A DNA stretch of 64,000 nt, taken from assembly GCA_001600455.1 (NCBI GenBank), contig BCKC01000003.1:3758315-3822314 (forward strand). Direction: 5' to 3'. A program made the position numbers and the translations under genes. The notes beneath the pieces were generated by a model. It ran no database searches and was not told the DNA's origin. It saw only the letters and a list, made by a program, of their open reading frames with translations. Positions 52,854-63,968 of the stretch are shown here, piece by piece. This DNA is from Endocalyx cinctus (Eukaryota > Ascomycota > Sordariomycetes > Amphisphaeriales > Apiosporaceae). Numbering within the stretch: the stretch's first letter is position 1; each line of letters opens with the position of its first letter.

Positions 52854-55211
52854 TTAGTTTATCAGACCAAAAGTATTGGCAAAGTTGAGACATTCCTCCA
52901 TGGTAAGAGAAAAGTCAATACCGCCGAGTGATCCTACAAATACCTCTTCGTCTGTACTGGATTGGATCGATTCTTGTCCAGCTTCGGAGGATTGCATTGC
53001 AGTTTCATCAATTTGTGTGTCGAGGGATTGCAGTTCATTGGCTAGAGGATCAAGCACAGGACCTAGATCTTGGGATCCATTATCATTTTGGTGTCCTACA
53101 GCTGACGTGCTGGGAATATCACTCTCTGGTTGATTAAAAATGGGAAAAGTGCTAGGACCAGGGCTCCCTGAGGAATTATTGGAAGTTTTTCGTAAGATAG
53201 AGTTTGTGTCCTGGGTACTGTTTGTCCGAGTAAATGATGGAGAAGGGGGCGACTGAGAAGGTGTGACCGCGACTATGCTGCGCGAAGAAAACCATTGCCC
53301 GTATATCAACGCCAGACCCCTCTCTAGAATAGCGCTACCTTGGACTTCGCGCTCCTCTTGAGACAGCGTCCACATGCTGCTAGAATTGAGATGAGCCATC
53401 AAAACACGGTGCCCCCTGTTTCCCCAGTACTCTTGGAACGAGCTCATTTCTTCTGTCAGTCCTGGGTCCAAATAGGCCGACCGTGGTCGCTCCACTCCCG
53501 GGAACACGATGTCCCAGATCCGAAACCACTGTTCTTCCTCGCTGAGCGAACTATCAGACTTTTTACTGAGGGCTCGACTCTGAGAAATTGTAATGCCCTC
53601 AAGTCGACTTGTTTGTAATCTCATACATGGCATATCGCTCGAGACATGCACCTCGTACTGATTGTTATCGTCGAATAATTGATAGCACCTGGGACAATAG
53701 AATTCCGGAGTGTGGCGTCGGTGAAGGTGGTACTTGACGTCACGGATGCGCTTGTGCGCCAGTTTACAGCACGCCCGATACTTCTCCGGGTCTTTCTTCC
53801 AGTACGGACATGCGAGGACCTGTCGGGGCATGCCGACATATTTCGATTTTTTAGCCGTTCTCACAGAGGCGTCGTTCTCACTACCTTCTTCCGTCGCTTG
53901 GGCTTTTCTCTTTCCCAAGTTATTCAATGTCGATGCGCTCTGAGTAGACGTTGCAGGAGTAGCATATGCATTACATCCCGGAGCTGTAGGTAAACCCTCG
54001 TTCGAATGGGTTTTAGCGGCCTCATAATCGGCCATAACACGAACAAGAGCAATCTCTTGTAAAGAACCAAAGCACTGTACCACGTCAAATAGTGGACCAT
54101 TTTCAGACGAATCCGATATAGAGAGTAGGTCCGAATCAGTCACGTTGCTATCATCTTGCTCTGAAATCACACTTCCTCCGGAGGAACGTGATAACAGACT
54201 TGTATTTGATCGTAGACTGGGAGGAAGAGATTGGCTTCTTCGATCCGTCTCCACCCGTGGAGAAGCTTTAAGTCCTTTGAGCCAGAACTCCGTTGTTTTA
54301 CCCGACGTCTGTGTTTGTCCACGTAGATTTTCAATACTCCAGATATGCGAAGGGTCTTCTTTGGCGCATGTTCCAACATCGGATCTGCCATGAGATTCTT
54401 CTCCGGTAGCCAAACCCCCCTTGGAACCTCGGTGGGATGCCGATACTGATATTGCGGTAGACAATCTCTCGTCTTCTGGTTCCCGGGGGTGTACATTGTC
54501 GGACTGCATAGGAGATATCGTTTCACTGTTCCTAGACAGAGCGCCCTCTATCATTGGTTGATGCAGGGGTGTTCCATGCGCCTCAAGGACCCATTCAGTC
54601 TCTCTAGATAATAGAGTATCCGAAGACAGAGCACTCGCCCTTTCAACAAAATTTAATGGCTGTTCTGCTACCCCCTTATCACGATCACGAAGTTCAGGAT
54701 ACATTCCGTCAAATTCGAATTCCGTTGATTCGAACTCGACCAGACCCGATCTATATGTCGTACTATCTGGGCATGTTGTAGAATTCCAGATAGCTATACG
54801 AGAGCTGTCGACTTGGGGGCACTCGCCACTTGAATAGGTTGAGGTGCATGGACTAGAATTAGTTAAGGAAGGACATGTGCTAGGATTATTTAAGGGGGGG
54901 AAGATGTTTGGATGGTTTAAAGAAGAGTTTATGTTTGAACTGGTTAGGGAAGGATGTGTGTTCGCGTGATTAAGGGAGGGACGTGTGTGGGGATTAGCGC
55001 AGGGAGAACATAGGCTATTAGAAGATATTCGTTTCACAAATGGATTGTGGTCAACATTTGAGTTTCCCGAAGGTGTACAAAGTTCATTGGAATATGCCCA
55101 ATGAAAAGCTGCCAGGTTATCGATGACATCCTTTCCTGGTACATCTGGTAGAGCAGGGACATTGCTATTGGCCACAATGAATTGTGGATTCATATAAAAC
55201 GAAGAATCCAT
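52854..55211 (-). CDS. Large zinc-finger protein with N-terminal Asn/Pro/Ser repeats
   Basis: A 785-residue frame. A C2H2-like region at about 465-535 reads ACPYWKKDPEKYRACC, IRDVKYHLHRRHTPEFYCPRC and YEVHVSSDMPC. It is followed by the conserved-looking block SEEEQWFRIWDIVFPGVERPRSAYLDPGL and EEMSSFQEYW. This pairing is typical of a fungal family expanded in Sordariomycetes, whose role I believe is not established. Residues about 65-130 consist of roughly 11-residue degenerate repeats built on N-x-PSL-x-N. The region between is Ser-rich and probably disordered. An acceptor-like CTTTTTGCAG ends 24 bases upstream of the ATG (55235 on the complement), so an upstream exon is possible. Confidence 0.78.
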   Translation of the reverse strand: MDSSFYMNPQFIVANSNVPALPDVPGKDVIDNLAAFHWAYSNELCTPSGNSNVDHNPFVKRISSNSLCSPCANPHTRPSLNHANTHPSLTSSNINSSLNHPNIFPPLNNPSTCPSLTNSSPCTSTYSSGECPQVDSSRIAIWNSTTCPDSTTYRSGLVEFESTEFEFDGMYPELRDRDKGVAEQPLNFVERASALSSDTLLSRETEWVLEAHGTPLHQPMIEGALSRNSETISPMQSDNVHPREPEDERLSTAISVSASHRGSKGGLATGEESHGRSDVGTCAKEDPSHIWSIENLRGQTQTSGKTTEFWLKGLKASPRVETDRRSQSLPPSLRSNTSLLSRSSGGSVISEQDDSNVTDSDLLSISDSSENGPLFDVVQCFGSLQEIALVRVMADYEAAKTHSNEGLPTAPGCNAYATPATSTQSASTLNNLGKRKAQATEEGSENDASVRTAKKSKYVGMPRQVLACPYWKKDPEKYRACCKLAHKRIRDVKYHLHRRHTPEFYCPRCYQLFDDNNQYEVHVSSDMPCMRLQTSRLEGITISQSRALSKKSDSSLSEEEQWFRIWDIVFPGVERPRSAYLDPGLTEEMSSFQEYWGNRGHRVLMAHLNSSSMWTLSQEEREVQGSAILERGLALIYGQWFSSRSIVAVTPSQSPPSPSFTRTNSTQDTNSILRKTSNNSSGSPGPSTFPIFNQPESDIPSTSAVGHQNDNGSQDLGPVLDPLANELQSLDTQIDETAMQSSEAGQESIQSSTDEEVFVGSLGGIDFSLTMEECLNFANTFGLIN

Positions 55212-57346
55212 ATAGCTGTTGTTGATATTATCTGCAAAAAGATATGCAGGTCCCTCAGATAGTGTAGATGAAATTGTCTGCGGGGGTTCAATTTGTATCT
55301 TTGCGTCGTATCTTGAATCGAATCAGTAACGAGTTCGAATTCCATGATAAGTATGTGACAAGTCCTTCTACAAGGAATAAGACCAAATTACGATAAAAGA
55401 AAGAAAGAGAAGAAAGATAGAGGAAATCCGAGAGTTTATGAAACTAGATGATTGATGCTTCGGACAATTCAGCGAAGCCAGATGTTGAACGTGTATAGCG
55501 CCGTCGTGCTTTGTGCACCGCCGGCCTAATATATCCTCACGATATAGGAGTTAAGTATCCGGCAGCACGATCGGCCATCCTAAGGGTCTTTTGGAAAAAG
55601 GAGCTATCACCGAGACTTCCTGTGTATGTATTCAAAGGATGGGAAGGGTGTTTCTCTTGTGATATGAAACGAGCTGGACCAATGAGTATAAACAATTAAT
55701 ATATGCCGCGAAAAGGTACGAAAATTAGCGTCGAAACCGTAACGTGATGTCCTGCGTAACGTAATAGATATATCTTCTCACAGGTTTGCCACTGAATAGC
55801 ACAGCTCATCGATACTACAAGCCAAGACACATCGTCGCAGCCGCACTTTCTTTCACCAGCCGAGGCACACAAGATCGCAATGTATTACATCCCGTGGGCG
55901 TATTCTTAATCTTAGTAAGCGTACGTACCAAGCCGTCGTGTAAACTAAGAGTAAAAGAGGCAAAAACAGCCTCTAAATAATATGATTTGACCCCTGGGTT
56001 AAGCTCGTGTAAACAGATTATTAATACCGATGTATATAAGCGGTTAGCCACAAGTTGAAGTAATACTATATATCAACATGAGGTTAACGACGGGGTTTCA
56101 TGTGAAGGAGCTAACGCCGAGAAGGCGGCGATAGCCAGGCTGTTTAGCTGTCATCTCTGTCGCAGATATTCAACTCATAAATAATAATTCTAAAGATGCA
56201 GCTAGAAAAGTCTAGTCCTCGGAGGTTAATGGAGTTTGACAGCTGATAAAGGAGTGGGATAGCAAGTAGGACATGATCAAACTGAAAAGTATAATGAGAG
56301 GAAAGAAGCCAGATGGGAAGAAAGCAAGTCCAGCGACGGCTTTTTTTTTTTTTTTGGTATTGAATTGAATTCACCATCTCATGCGAGAAACTCCAATAGA
56401 TTCATTTGACATTATGCTTTATTCTGGAACCAACTCATTGAGGACCATGAGGCGCATTATCTATTCACCTCGTAGCTAGGGTAGTTCAACTCACGTTGCC
56501 CGTTTTGTATCCGCAGCTGAGAAAATGAAACATAAATGGGCAAATGTTTAAAATTCAATCGGTTTTCACCGAATGTATGTATGGTAGATATCCATCTACT
56601 GTAATTACATCTCCCAGGTGACTTTGATGGTGTTGGAAAAGCAGAAGGACCTCGGAGGTGGAAGACGCAGGTTCGCTGAATTTAGATACCCGAGTTTCTG
56701 CCTGAGCTTTTTTAGGTGACCTGAAAAACTTGACACGATGTTTATGTAATTATACATAAGCTCAACCTTCTCCCTAAAGCTGTATATGTAAGCTGTGTAT
56801 CAGGACCTCTAATTGGATTAAAACCTGCCACGTTAGTGTAGGACTGAGGCAACGGGAAAGGCCGATTGTGAACAGAAATTTGCCCGTCTGCGGCGTTTGC
56901 GATATACGGCATTATAAACCGTTTTTATTAAGTAAACAAATTATTTAAGATCATCACACAAAACAGAAGAGAATATTCCTCGCCTTTGCAATATCGTCTC
57001 GACATCAAGTTGTAGCCATGGTGTGCTCAAGGGTTGTTCGCCCTTACTCAAGAACTACCCACGGCTGCCTAGCAACCTGGTCGCGCAAAAACCTAAAGGC
57101 GTTATATTCGCATTCTTTAACATAACTCAGACATAATGATAGATGGTAATGCAGAAATTCGATAGTTTTACAGTTTGTTCGTCTCAATTGATCATAAGGT
57201 ATCCTATTCTACGTAGAATCCTTGTGTCTGATACATGAGTGAGATCATGTAATTTACATACGAGGTAGCTGAGCTATGCTCGTTCATATCGGCATTGGTA
57301 TCATGAAAAATGCCGATGAAAAAAAAGAAGAAATTAAAATCCAGAT
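55212..57346. other. 2.1 kb spacer, no gene recognised
   Basis: Promoter of the zinc-finger gene on the left, 3' region of the DJ-1 family gene on the right. Frames of 60-80 codons (55511-55699, 55786-55980, 56144-56377) lack motifs. A T16-type run is at 56340-56355. Confidence 0.4.
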
Positions 57347-58368
57347 CTAGACGTCAATACCGTCAACAACAGTTCCCTTGAGCCATTCGTGCTGCATAGA
57401 TCGTGCAACCTCGTTGGCTGACTCCTCGTCGACCAAGATGCTGACCAGATACAGAGTTGCATCTAGGCCAGCACCTATACCCCCCGTCGTGATAACCCGA
57501 AGACCCCCTAGGCGCATCGCGGCGCGGCGAATAATGGATTCACGGCGTGATGAGCCCTTGAATGACATACTGCCCTTTCTATAAATCAACTGTTAGTGAT
57601 ATGATAATGCTTGTATAACAATAGAATTTTGAACATACCGAGCATTGGATGGGCGTCGGCCCTGATCGGTATCAGACTTGCGACGAATGTACGGGTTCTC
57701 ATCTTCGTCACCAATGTCGAATCGGAGGTTGTTCACCACATAGCGAGAATCTTCCATGACGTCTGTTCTCTCTTGCATATCACGAACTGCGGAGTGACTG
57801 CAGAGGTTTTCAAACTTGGTCATGAAGTCTGGGTGAATGGTGGCCGAAAGGCCGGAGAGGACGCCCTGTTCGGCAAGGAAGAGAGCACCAGTACAGATAG
57901 AAAGTAAAGTACGTTCTCGAATAGGGTCTTTCTGCTGCGCCTGTGCAAAAGCAGAAATAAGACCCAGAGGTTCAGATTTCTTATTCTTCAAGACCTCATC
58001 GGCATTACCGCCAACAATAACCATGACGTCAAACTCATCAAGACGCTCGTAAGCTTCCTTGAAAGTGATCTGGGAACCAATCATAACTCCTTGTTCGGAT
58101 AGGACTTTGGGTTCGGCACCAGCGATGGTACACTCAAAAGCGTGGGAAGCTAGGAAAAAGAGAGAGAGACCGTTAGTAACGAACTTTCCACGATAAAATG
58201 ATCAATATAGAATCGGGGTGAATGAATTGATGAAAACTTACATTCGTCATTTTTGTCATGGAGAGCTGCAGAAAGGACTTCAAGAGGACCGGCGAAATCG
58301 AGAAGGTCGAACTTCTCGTGGAGGACAAAGAGCACATCGACTGGCTCGTTAGACGCTTTGGTTGCCAT
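57347..58368 (-). CDS. DJ-1/PfpI (ThiJ) superfamily protein, three exons
   Basis: The model is complement(join(57347..57578, 57639..58149, 58242..58368)), 289 residues. It opens VDVLFVLHEKFDLLDFAGPLEVLSAA, the glutamine-amidotransferase-like first strand and helix. The nucleophile elbow is LLSICTGALFLAEQG with Cys128. VMVIVGGNADE gives the preceding strand. The C-terminal domain has VVNNLRFDIGDEDENPY, RVITTGGIGAGLDATLYLV and ARSMQHEW. TTGGIGAGLD and the Cys match the transcriptional-regulator-like (AraC N-terminal type) subgroup of fungal DJ-1 proteins, although no DNA-binding domain is present. A variable insert (about 200-225) is Arg/Ser-rich and spans the second intron joint. The reaction is unknown; isonitrile hydratase and glyoxalase activities exist in the superfamily. 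Confidence 0.88.
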
Positions 58369-60145
58369 GATTGGAGATGGTTGAAATAATGGGCAAGTGA
58401 CGATTTTATTTGAATATCAAGCTGGATATCAAAGAAAGTGATGTGAAGATCTACTATTATCTATTCTTATTTAAAAAAACAGATAATAATTGTAGAAATA
58501 TAAAGAGTAACGATGGGTATCAATTGACAGTGGATAGCAATAAACTACCTAGGTACGCATAAGTAGAAATGCAATTGACTTGTTTTCGTATCGATTAACA
58601 GTGATTTCTGTTAAACTTGAAGATGGAAGAGGAGGAAGGAACTCCAAACAAAGGTAAATAGGCAAGTAGGTATGTAAAGAAGAGTAGAATCGAGTCGAGT
58701 CGAGTTGAATTGGAGAGGGGGAACTGGCTTACTTTTAACGTGTCTACATACACATAAGAGTAGTAAGGATGAGGGGTTCAAAAAGCTGGATTGGATTTAT
58801 TGAATCAAGTGTTAGTTACATTTACATAAAACGTATCCGATCAATTCATTGGATATATTTATTTATATATGTCTATATGTATATATCTACTTAACTTAAG
58901 TATTTACCCCTCCTTGAAGGTACTGGATCAGCTACATCTCATACTTCATTACTTCAAACATCGTACCTCTTCTGCCCCTCTGCTCATCTGCCCACCTACC
59001 CTATATAAACGTAAGGTGCGACAAAGTTACGTAGTGCCATACTGTCAGCTAATAATTTATTGGTTAATGGCATGTGGGCCTCGAAGCTAGATGGACCCAC
59101 CCCCAGATTCTGAAGAAGCAGACTTGTGGAGACCATAGAATGATCAACCCGATATTGTGGGTCTTTTTAGTGATCACATTTACACCGTTTTCAGTCCGTA
59201 CGTTGTATACTGTATTACTTTTTTGAATTAGTGTACTATGTAAATGTATGTACAGTTAGATATTGATTGCACTAAGCCTTTTTTTTATCTGAGATTTCTT
59301 GTTTAAAATATACATATACATATACATACACAGTATACATATAATACTACATATCTACCTAGGTAGGTAGAATACTAGATACTAATTGTTAAGAACAATG
59401 ATAATATAATCGAGTATTGTTCCTTTCTTCTGGATATGTATACTATATATATTCTAAATTACATCATACCTTACCTTGAAAGAATAGCGCAATATGCTCA
59501 CTCTAGCGTTATATAGCTACTTATATAAGCCTAACCTTAGTGTACATTACAGGATTTGAAGGCCTATTATACACTATAAGTACAGTACATACAGACCACT
59601 GTATTACACATTAATCACTTAGGTACTTAGGTATATAGTGTATAAATTACTCATTACCTAGGCCGCTAGGTAGCTACTTAGTGTAATACATTACCAGCTA
59701 CCGACCTAATACCTAATACTACACTGTACTGCCTGTGTACTACATATATGCTTCAAAACTCCACAACTCGATAAAACCCGTATAAAAAGATAAAAATACG
59801 GATTAAAAAAACTTGCTCTTTCCCTGTAAAGTGGGGACTTCGGGGAGCATAAACGTTCGGTTAAGTGCTGTATTTTAAAACCTTTCTATGCTAAATACAC
59901 GCCTGACTCAACTGATCTGACTATTATTACCTTAAAATCATTAGATCTGCTGATGATAGGCTCAGATTTATCGAACCATTCCATCAGTTGATGAGAAAAA
60001 CCTTGTATTGCATTAATTTTCTTCACCTCTTTTTTCTTCTTATTCTCTTCCGTATGGTTTTCAAACATTACAGTTCCGTACAGCCTTGTTGTTCCACTTT
60101 GTGGTACCTCTCGAATGGTAACTGAGGTGGTTCAAAAACCATCAA
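58369..60145. other. 1.8 kb AT-rich divergent spacer with TAGGTA palindromes
   Basis: No gene is seen. The segment 59240-59760 is very AT-rich, with ATACAT repeats, a perfect palindrome CTACCTAGGTAG (59355-59366), and strings such as CTTAGGTA, TACCTAGG and TTAGTGTACA (59537-59546). GAGTC repeats occur at 58692-58708. Confidence 0.45.
59355..59366. repeat. 12-bp perfect palindrome in TAGGTA-rich spacer
   Basis: CTACCTAGGTAG equals its own reverse complement. It sits among degenerate TAGGTA strings like those at 22470-22660 and 28683-28768, suggesting a shared short-repeat family. Confidence 0.5.
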
Positions 60146-63100
60146 ATGTCTTCGGCTCCGTATGTTATCCTCGTGTCTATACTCGATTAGACTGTTTATC
60201 CATTTCATCCCTAAATAATGATTTGAAACATGAAACTACCTATCTATGTAGCTGTGCGCTGTTGATGATTATGTCACTTTAGCTCTTGTATTACCTCATT
60301 TCGACATAGTACACGATGTTTATTGATCGCCGTTTTCCTTATGTGCTTGCTTCGTAAATGCTAATCTATCCTGCTGATTATAGGACCTTTAAAGAGCTTT
60401 CGAAAGCTATTCGTGCCTTCACTTCGACAGCGAGCCTTCCGTTACCCGATGATCTCATCCTTCTTATCGATGATTTCTTCGAACAACATGAAACTCTCGA
60501 CGATGCCCTCTCCGACAAAATCCACGATGAGTTGAAATCTGTCTTCCAGCAAGATATCGTGCAACATCCGAATCGATATGCCGCCTTTCTTGCGCTGTTC
60601 GGCCATTTCAGCCGCTTGGTCAGACGACCAAGTCGGATGGATCAATGGTTCAATATGCTTATTCCCTTAATAGGTCACTTGTTTCTCGAGCAGGATATCG
60701 TTATCGAGTGCGAGCGCGTCGTGGTGAATATAATGACGGGTGACGATAGCAACGACCAGGGCGCAAGTGCCGATAGCGCTGTCCTGCTTGCGGAGCGCAT
60801 TCTTAAATTGTGGTTTCAAGATTGTGATATTGCTGGAAGAGTCCGTGATCATGCTCAAGATTTCCGAGAAAAACATTTCAGGAATATACTCGTGGCGTAC
60901 GGGAAGAAAAGACCAAAGGTGAGTTGCAACCGTCGCTTGACTGTACATTGAGACACTAATATAAGAATTGTACGTAGGATCTACTGAGCATTGTAGACAA
61001 ATATGTCTGTAGAAAGGAATACCGCGCACCTGCGTTACTATTCTTGTCCCAATTCGTCCAGAGCCAGCCGCCTCATTTATATCTCATTCTCCAGACGCCG
61101 CTATTCTCAAATATTGTCAACTGTCTCCAGCATGATACCTCTACGACTATCATAACGCTTGCTTTGACGGCGCTGACCATGATTCTTCCTCACATGCCGA
61201 GCTCTTTGGTCCCGCATTTGCCCACGCTGTTTAATATATATGCGCGGTTGCTTTTCTGGGAACGCGAGCTGTCTAGTCTATATGAAGGAGACGTGGAAAA
61301 AGAACGCGGGCTCTCCCCTCATGCACCTGCTTGGGATAGGCTTACATTTTGCAAAGATTCCGACGGCACCATCATTACAAATCTCCTGTCTTACTTTACT
61401 ATCTTGTACGGTTTATACCCTATCAATTTCATGGACTATATCAGGAAACCACAAAGGTATCTACGTCATGCCGACGTAGCGAACGCTGAAGACATCGAGG
61501 TTCAGCCTACCGAGATTCGTCACGCATCCGAGCGATTTCGCCAGCGACACCTTCTGCATGAAAACTTCTACACCCTCACTATCGACTCCGAAAAGACCGA
61601 CTTTGGGAGGTGGATTAAGAGCGAGCCTGCTGAGGTGGTCGCGGATTGCTTGGCCTTATGCCAGCTACCGGAAGAGTTGTCGGGTCAGAACGTCTTCGGT
61701 TTCGTCAACACCGGACATGACCGGGAGTCGTCTTTAAGAGATGGGGAAGACACGGCCTTGTTGAGTAGCTCGTTCAACATCGGAGCTTCACCTTTTAATT
61801 CCGCCCAAGGCGACTTCTCTAGACTCACGGGGTCGGCTCTCTCGGAGTCTTTCGCTAGTAGCCACACACAACCCGCCATAATGCGACATCCATCCCAGAG
61901 TAGTCATCATTCAAACCGTGACTCATCAGACACGAGACCGTCTGGGCTTGGTAGCGATAGTCCCCTCCTCTCCCGCTCGATCGTAACGTCGAGTTCACAG
62001 ACCCATCTACAAGATCTGATCAATTCGAACAAGGCTATCAAGTCTGGATTGCATACAACACTGACAAATGACAGCGTTCCATCACTATCTCTCAGCCACC
62101 ACGAGTCTATTTCTGAGCGTCCATCGTCATTCCTGCAGCCCAATTTTCCGTCAAAACATAGCTCGGCATCATCGGCAGAGACGGCTGCCCAGAACTCGCA
62201 GCTAATTAGCCACCTCTATCTTTTGTATAACGAACTCACTTTTGAGCGCTTTATGAAGCAACAACACTTGACGCATATGGGCGAGTTACGAAGACGACAT
62301 GTTCGGGAGGCCGCCAGTGAAGCAGAAACCCAGAATATCCTCCTTCAAAACCGACAGTTGAAGCAACAGCTTGAAGAAGCGAAGAACACTAAGATGCAAA
62401 TAAAGGCCGACTCGGAGAAAAGTCGGGCAATCTCTAAAAAATGGGAGGCCGATCTTACAACTAAGCTGAAGGCGTTGCGCGAAGAACAGAAGAAGTGGCA
62501 CGCTGAAGAAGCAAGACTGAAACGTGATTTGAAAGAGGCAGAGGATGAAGTGAACAAGCTGCGAATGCTCGTATGTGAAGCCGAAGATAGAGAATCGAGT
62601 TGGAAGCAGAACATGCAATCTGTAGAGATTAATGTTGGGGAGCTTGAAAGACTGAAGAAAGAGGTTGAACGTCTTACAGAGTCGGAGCGAAACTACCAAG
62701 CGACGGAGAAGGAGAGGCAAGCTGCCATGGCGCAAGCAGCCGAGGCGGATAGTCGCGCTCAGATGCTAGAGTTGAGACTGAAGGCGCACGAGAGCGATAT
62801 CCAGCAAGCGCATGATCTCTACAAATCACAGATTGCCATTCTGAATGGGAAACTCGAAGATGCACTTCGGAGCGGATCATTGCCGGATATTGATGGCATA
62901 CGGTCTCAACTGGAACCTGCCCTCGCCGCCAGCCGAACCCAGCAGGTAGAGCTGAAAAAGCGTATTGCGGATCTCACCAGCAAGAATACGGCGTTGCAAG
63001 AGACGGTATTGGAATTGCAATCATTGCTACCTGCACGTTTATCGTCGGATACTCGCGCTCCGTTGGAGACGGAAGTGGATGCCTCATCCGAGTCCGGAAG

Positions 63101-63452
63101 CCCGGTAGGATACCGAGCACGTAAACAGCGTGGCTTCTCCGATCCGGAACTCTTCGAGGCAACATCGTATAACCCCACACCCCCTCTTGACCCTGTCGGC
63201 GGAAGTCGGTCAGTGAGCACGCATGGGCTTCGTCCATCGACACCGTTAGGGACGGATAGTTCGAAAGGAAGCCCTCAGACGGAGAGATACTTTGGTCGTG
63301 GTGAGTCAATGCCAATTCCAATTTTCAAGGACGCCATTGCTAATCTATGGGAAGGAGGGGTGCAAAATTTGCGCAATAGTAAAAAGGAGAAGAAAGATGA
63401 AAAAGATAAGAAGAAATCAACTGGCCTGCGAGGTATTCGCGGGTTTGTATAA
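60146..63452 (+). CDS. TSC1: Tuberous sclerosis protein 1 (hamartin) homolog, three exons
   Basis: Hamartin stabilises tuberin in the TSC complex, the GAP for Rheb upstream of TOR. The model is join(60146..60159, 60384..60918, 60978..63452), 1007 residues. The proposed 14-nt exon 1 (MSSAP) joins TFKELSKAIRAF across a 224-nt intron and restores a family-like start. The alternative start is ATG 60358, reading through the acceptor. The N-terminal alpha-helical core follows: SLPLPDDLILLIDDFFEQH, FREKHFRNILVAYGKKRPK, then LLSIVDKYVCRKEYRAPALLFLSQFV and FMDYIRKPQRYLR. The middle (about 425-580) is Ser-rich and disordered. A long coiled coil runs from about 600 to 850. The C-terminus is basic (KKEKKDEKDKKK). 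The last half of exon 1's assignment is inference. Confidence 0.88.
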
Positions 63453-63535
63453 ATTACACGACTAACTCTCGTGGACGATGCTGATTACTACTGGTACATA
63501 ATAGATAATTCTTATTAAAAATTAGATACCCCAAA

Positions 63536-63583
63536 CCTAACCTAACCTAACCTAATCTACCTGACCTACCTAACCTAACCTTT
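63536..63583. repeat. Telomere-like CCTAA array, degenerate
   Basis: Four exact CCTAA pentamers (63536-63555) are followed by variant units (TCTAC, CTGAC, CTAACCTAAC). The unit is one base shorter than the fungal telomere repeat CCCTAA. Confidence 0.6.
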
Positions 63584-63896
63584 ACGAAAACAGCAGACCG
63601 GCTGCTGACTGTATGTGTGCAAGTACCTAACGTATGTACGTACTTAGGTATGTACGTATCCATATGACTTTAGAGCTCTGATTCGGTAATTATTTCTGTT
63701 TGATTCAGTCATGGACACACCATTAGTCATGATTCTTATCCCTTGTTTTATAATGGGCATTCTTGACTCTTAGCAGGCCACGGTCGTTGGTCGAACGGTA
63801 ATGTAGAACTACCCTGGCCGCATAGGTGGTGGCGCCCTCCTGACGTATGCAGGAACAACACTTTTTGACATATGCAGGGGGAAACACTCAGTTTAG

Positions 63897-63968
63897 TGAG
63901 AAAGAGAGAAAAACATGACTCCTTTTTTTTTCTCTCTCTCTATTCTTCCTCTCTTTCTCTCTTTCTCA
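63897..63968. repeat. 15-bp inverted repeat enclosing a pyrimidine tract
   Basis: TGAGAAAGAGAGAAA at 63897-63911 has its exact reverse complement at 63954-63968. Between them lies a T/C tract from 63921. The simple purine/pyrimidine composition makes chance pairing likely. Confidence 0.5.

Noticed and set aside
57347..58368. AraC-type transcriptional regulator
   Set aside because: The DJ-1/PfpI domain resembles the N-terminal part of such regulators, but there is no helix-turn-helix and the gene ends after the first domain.
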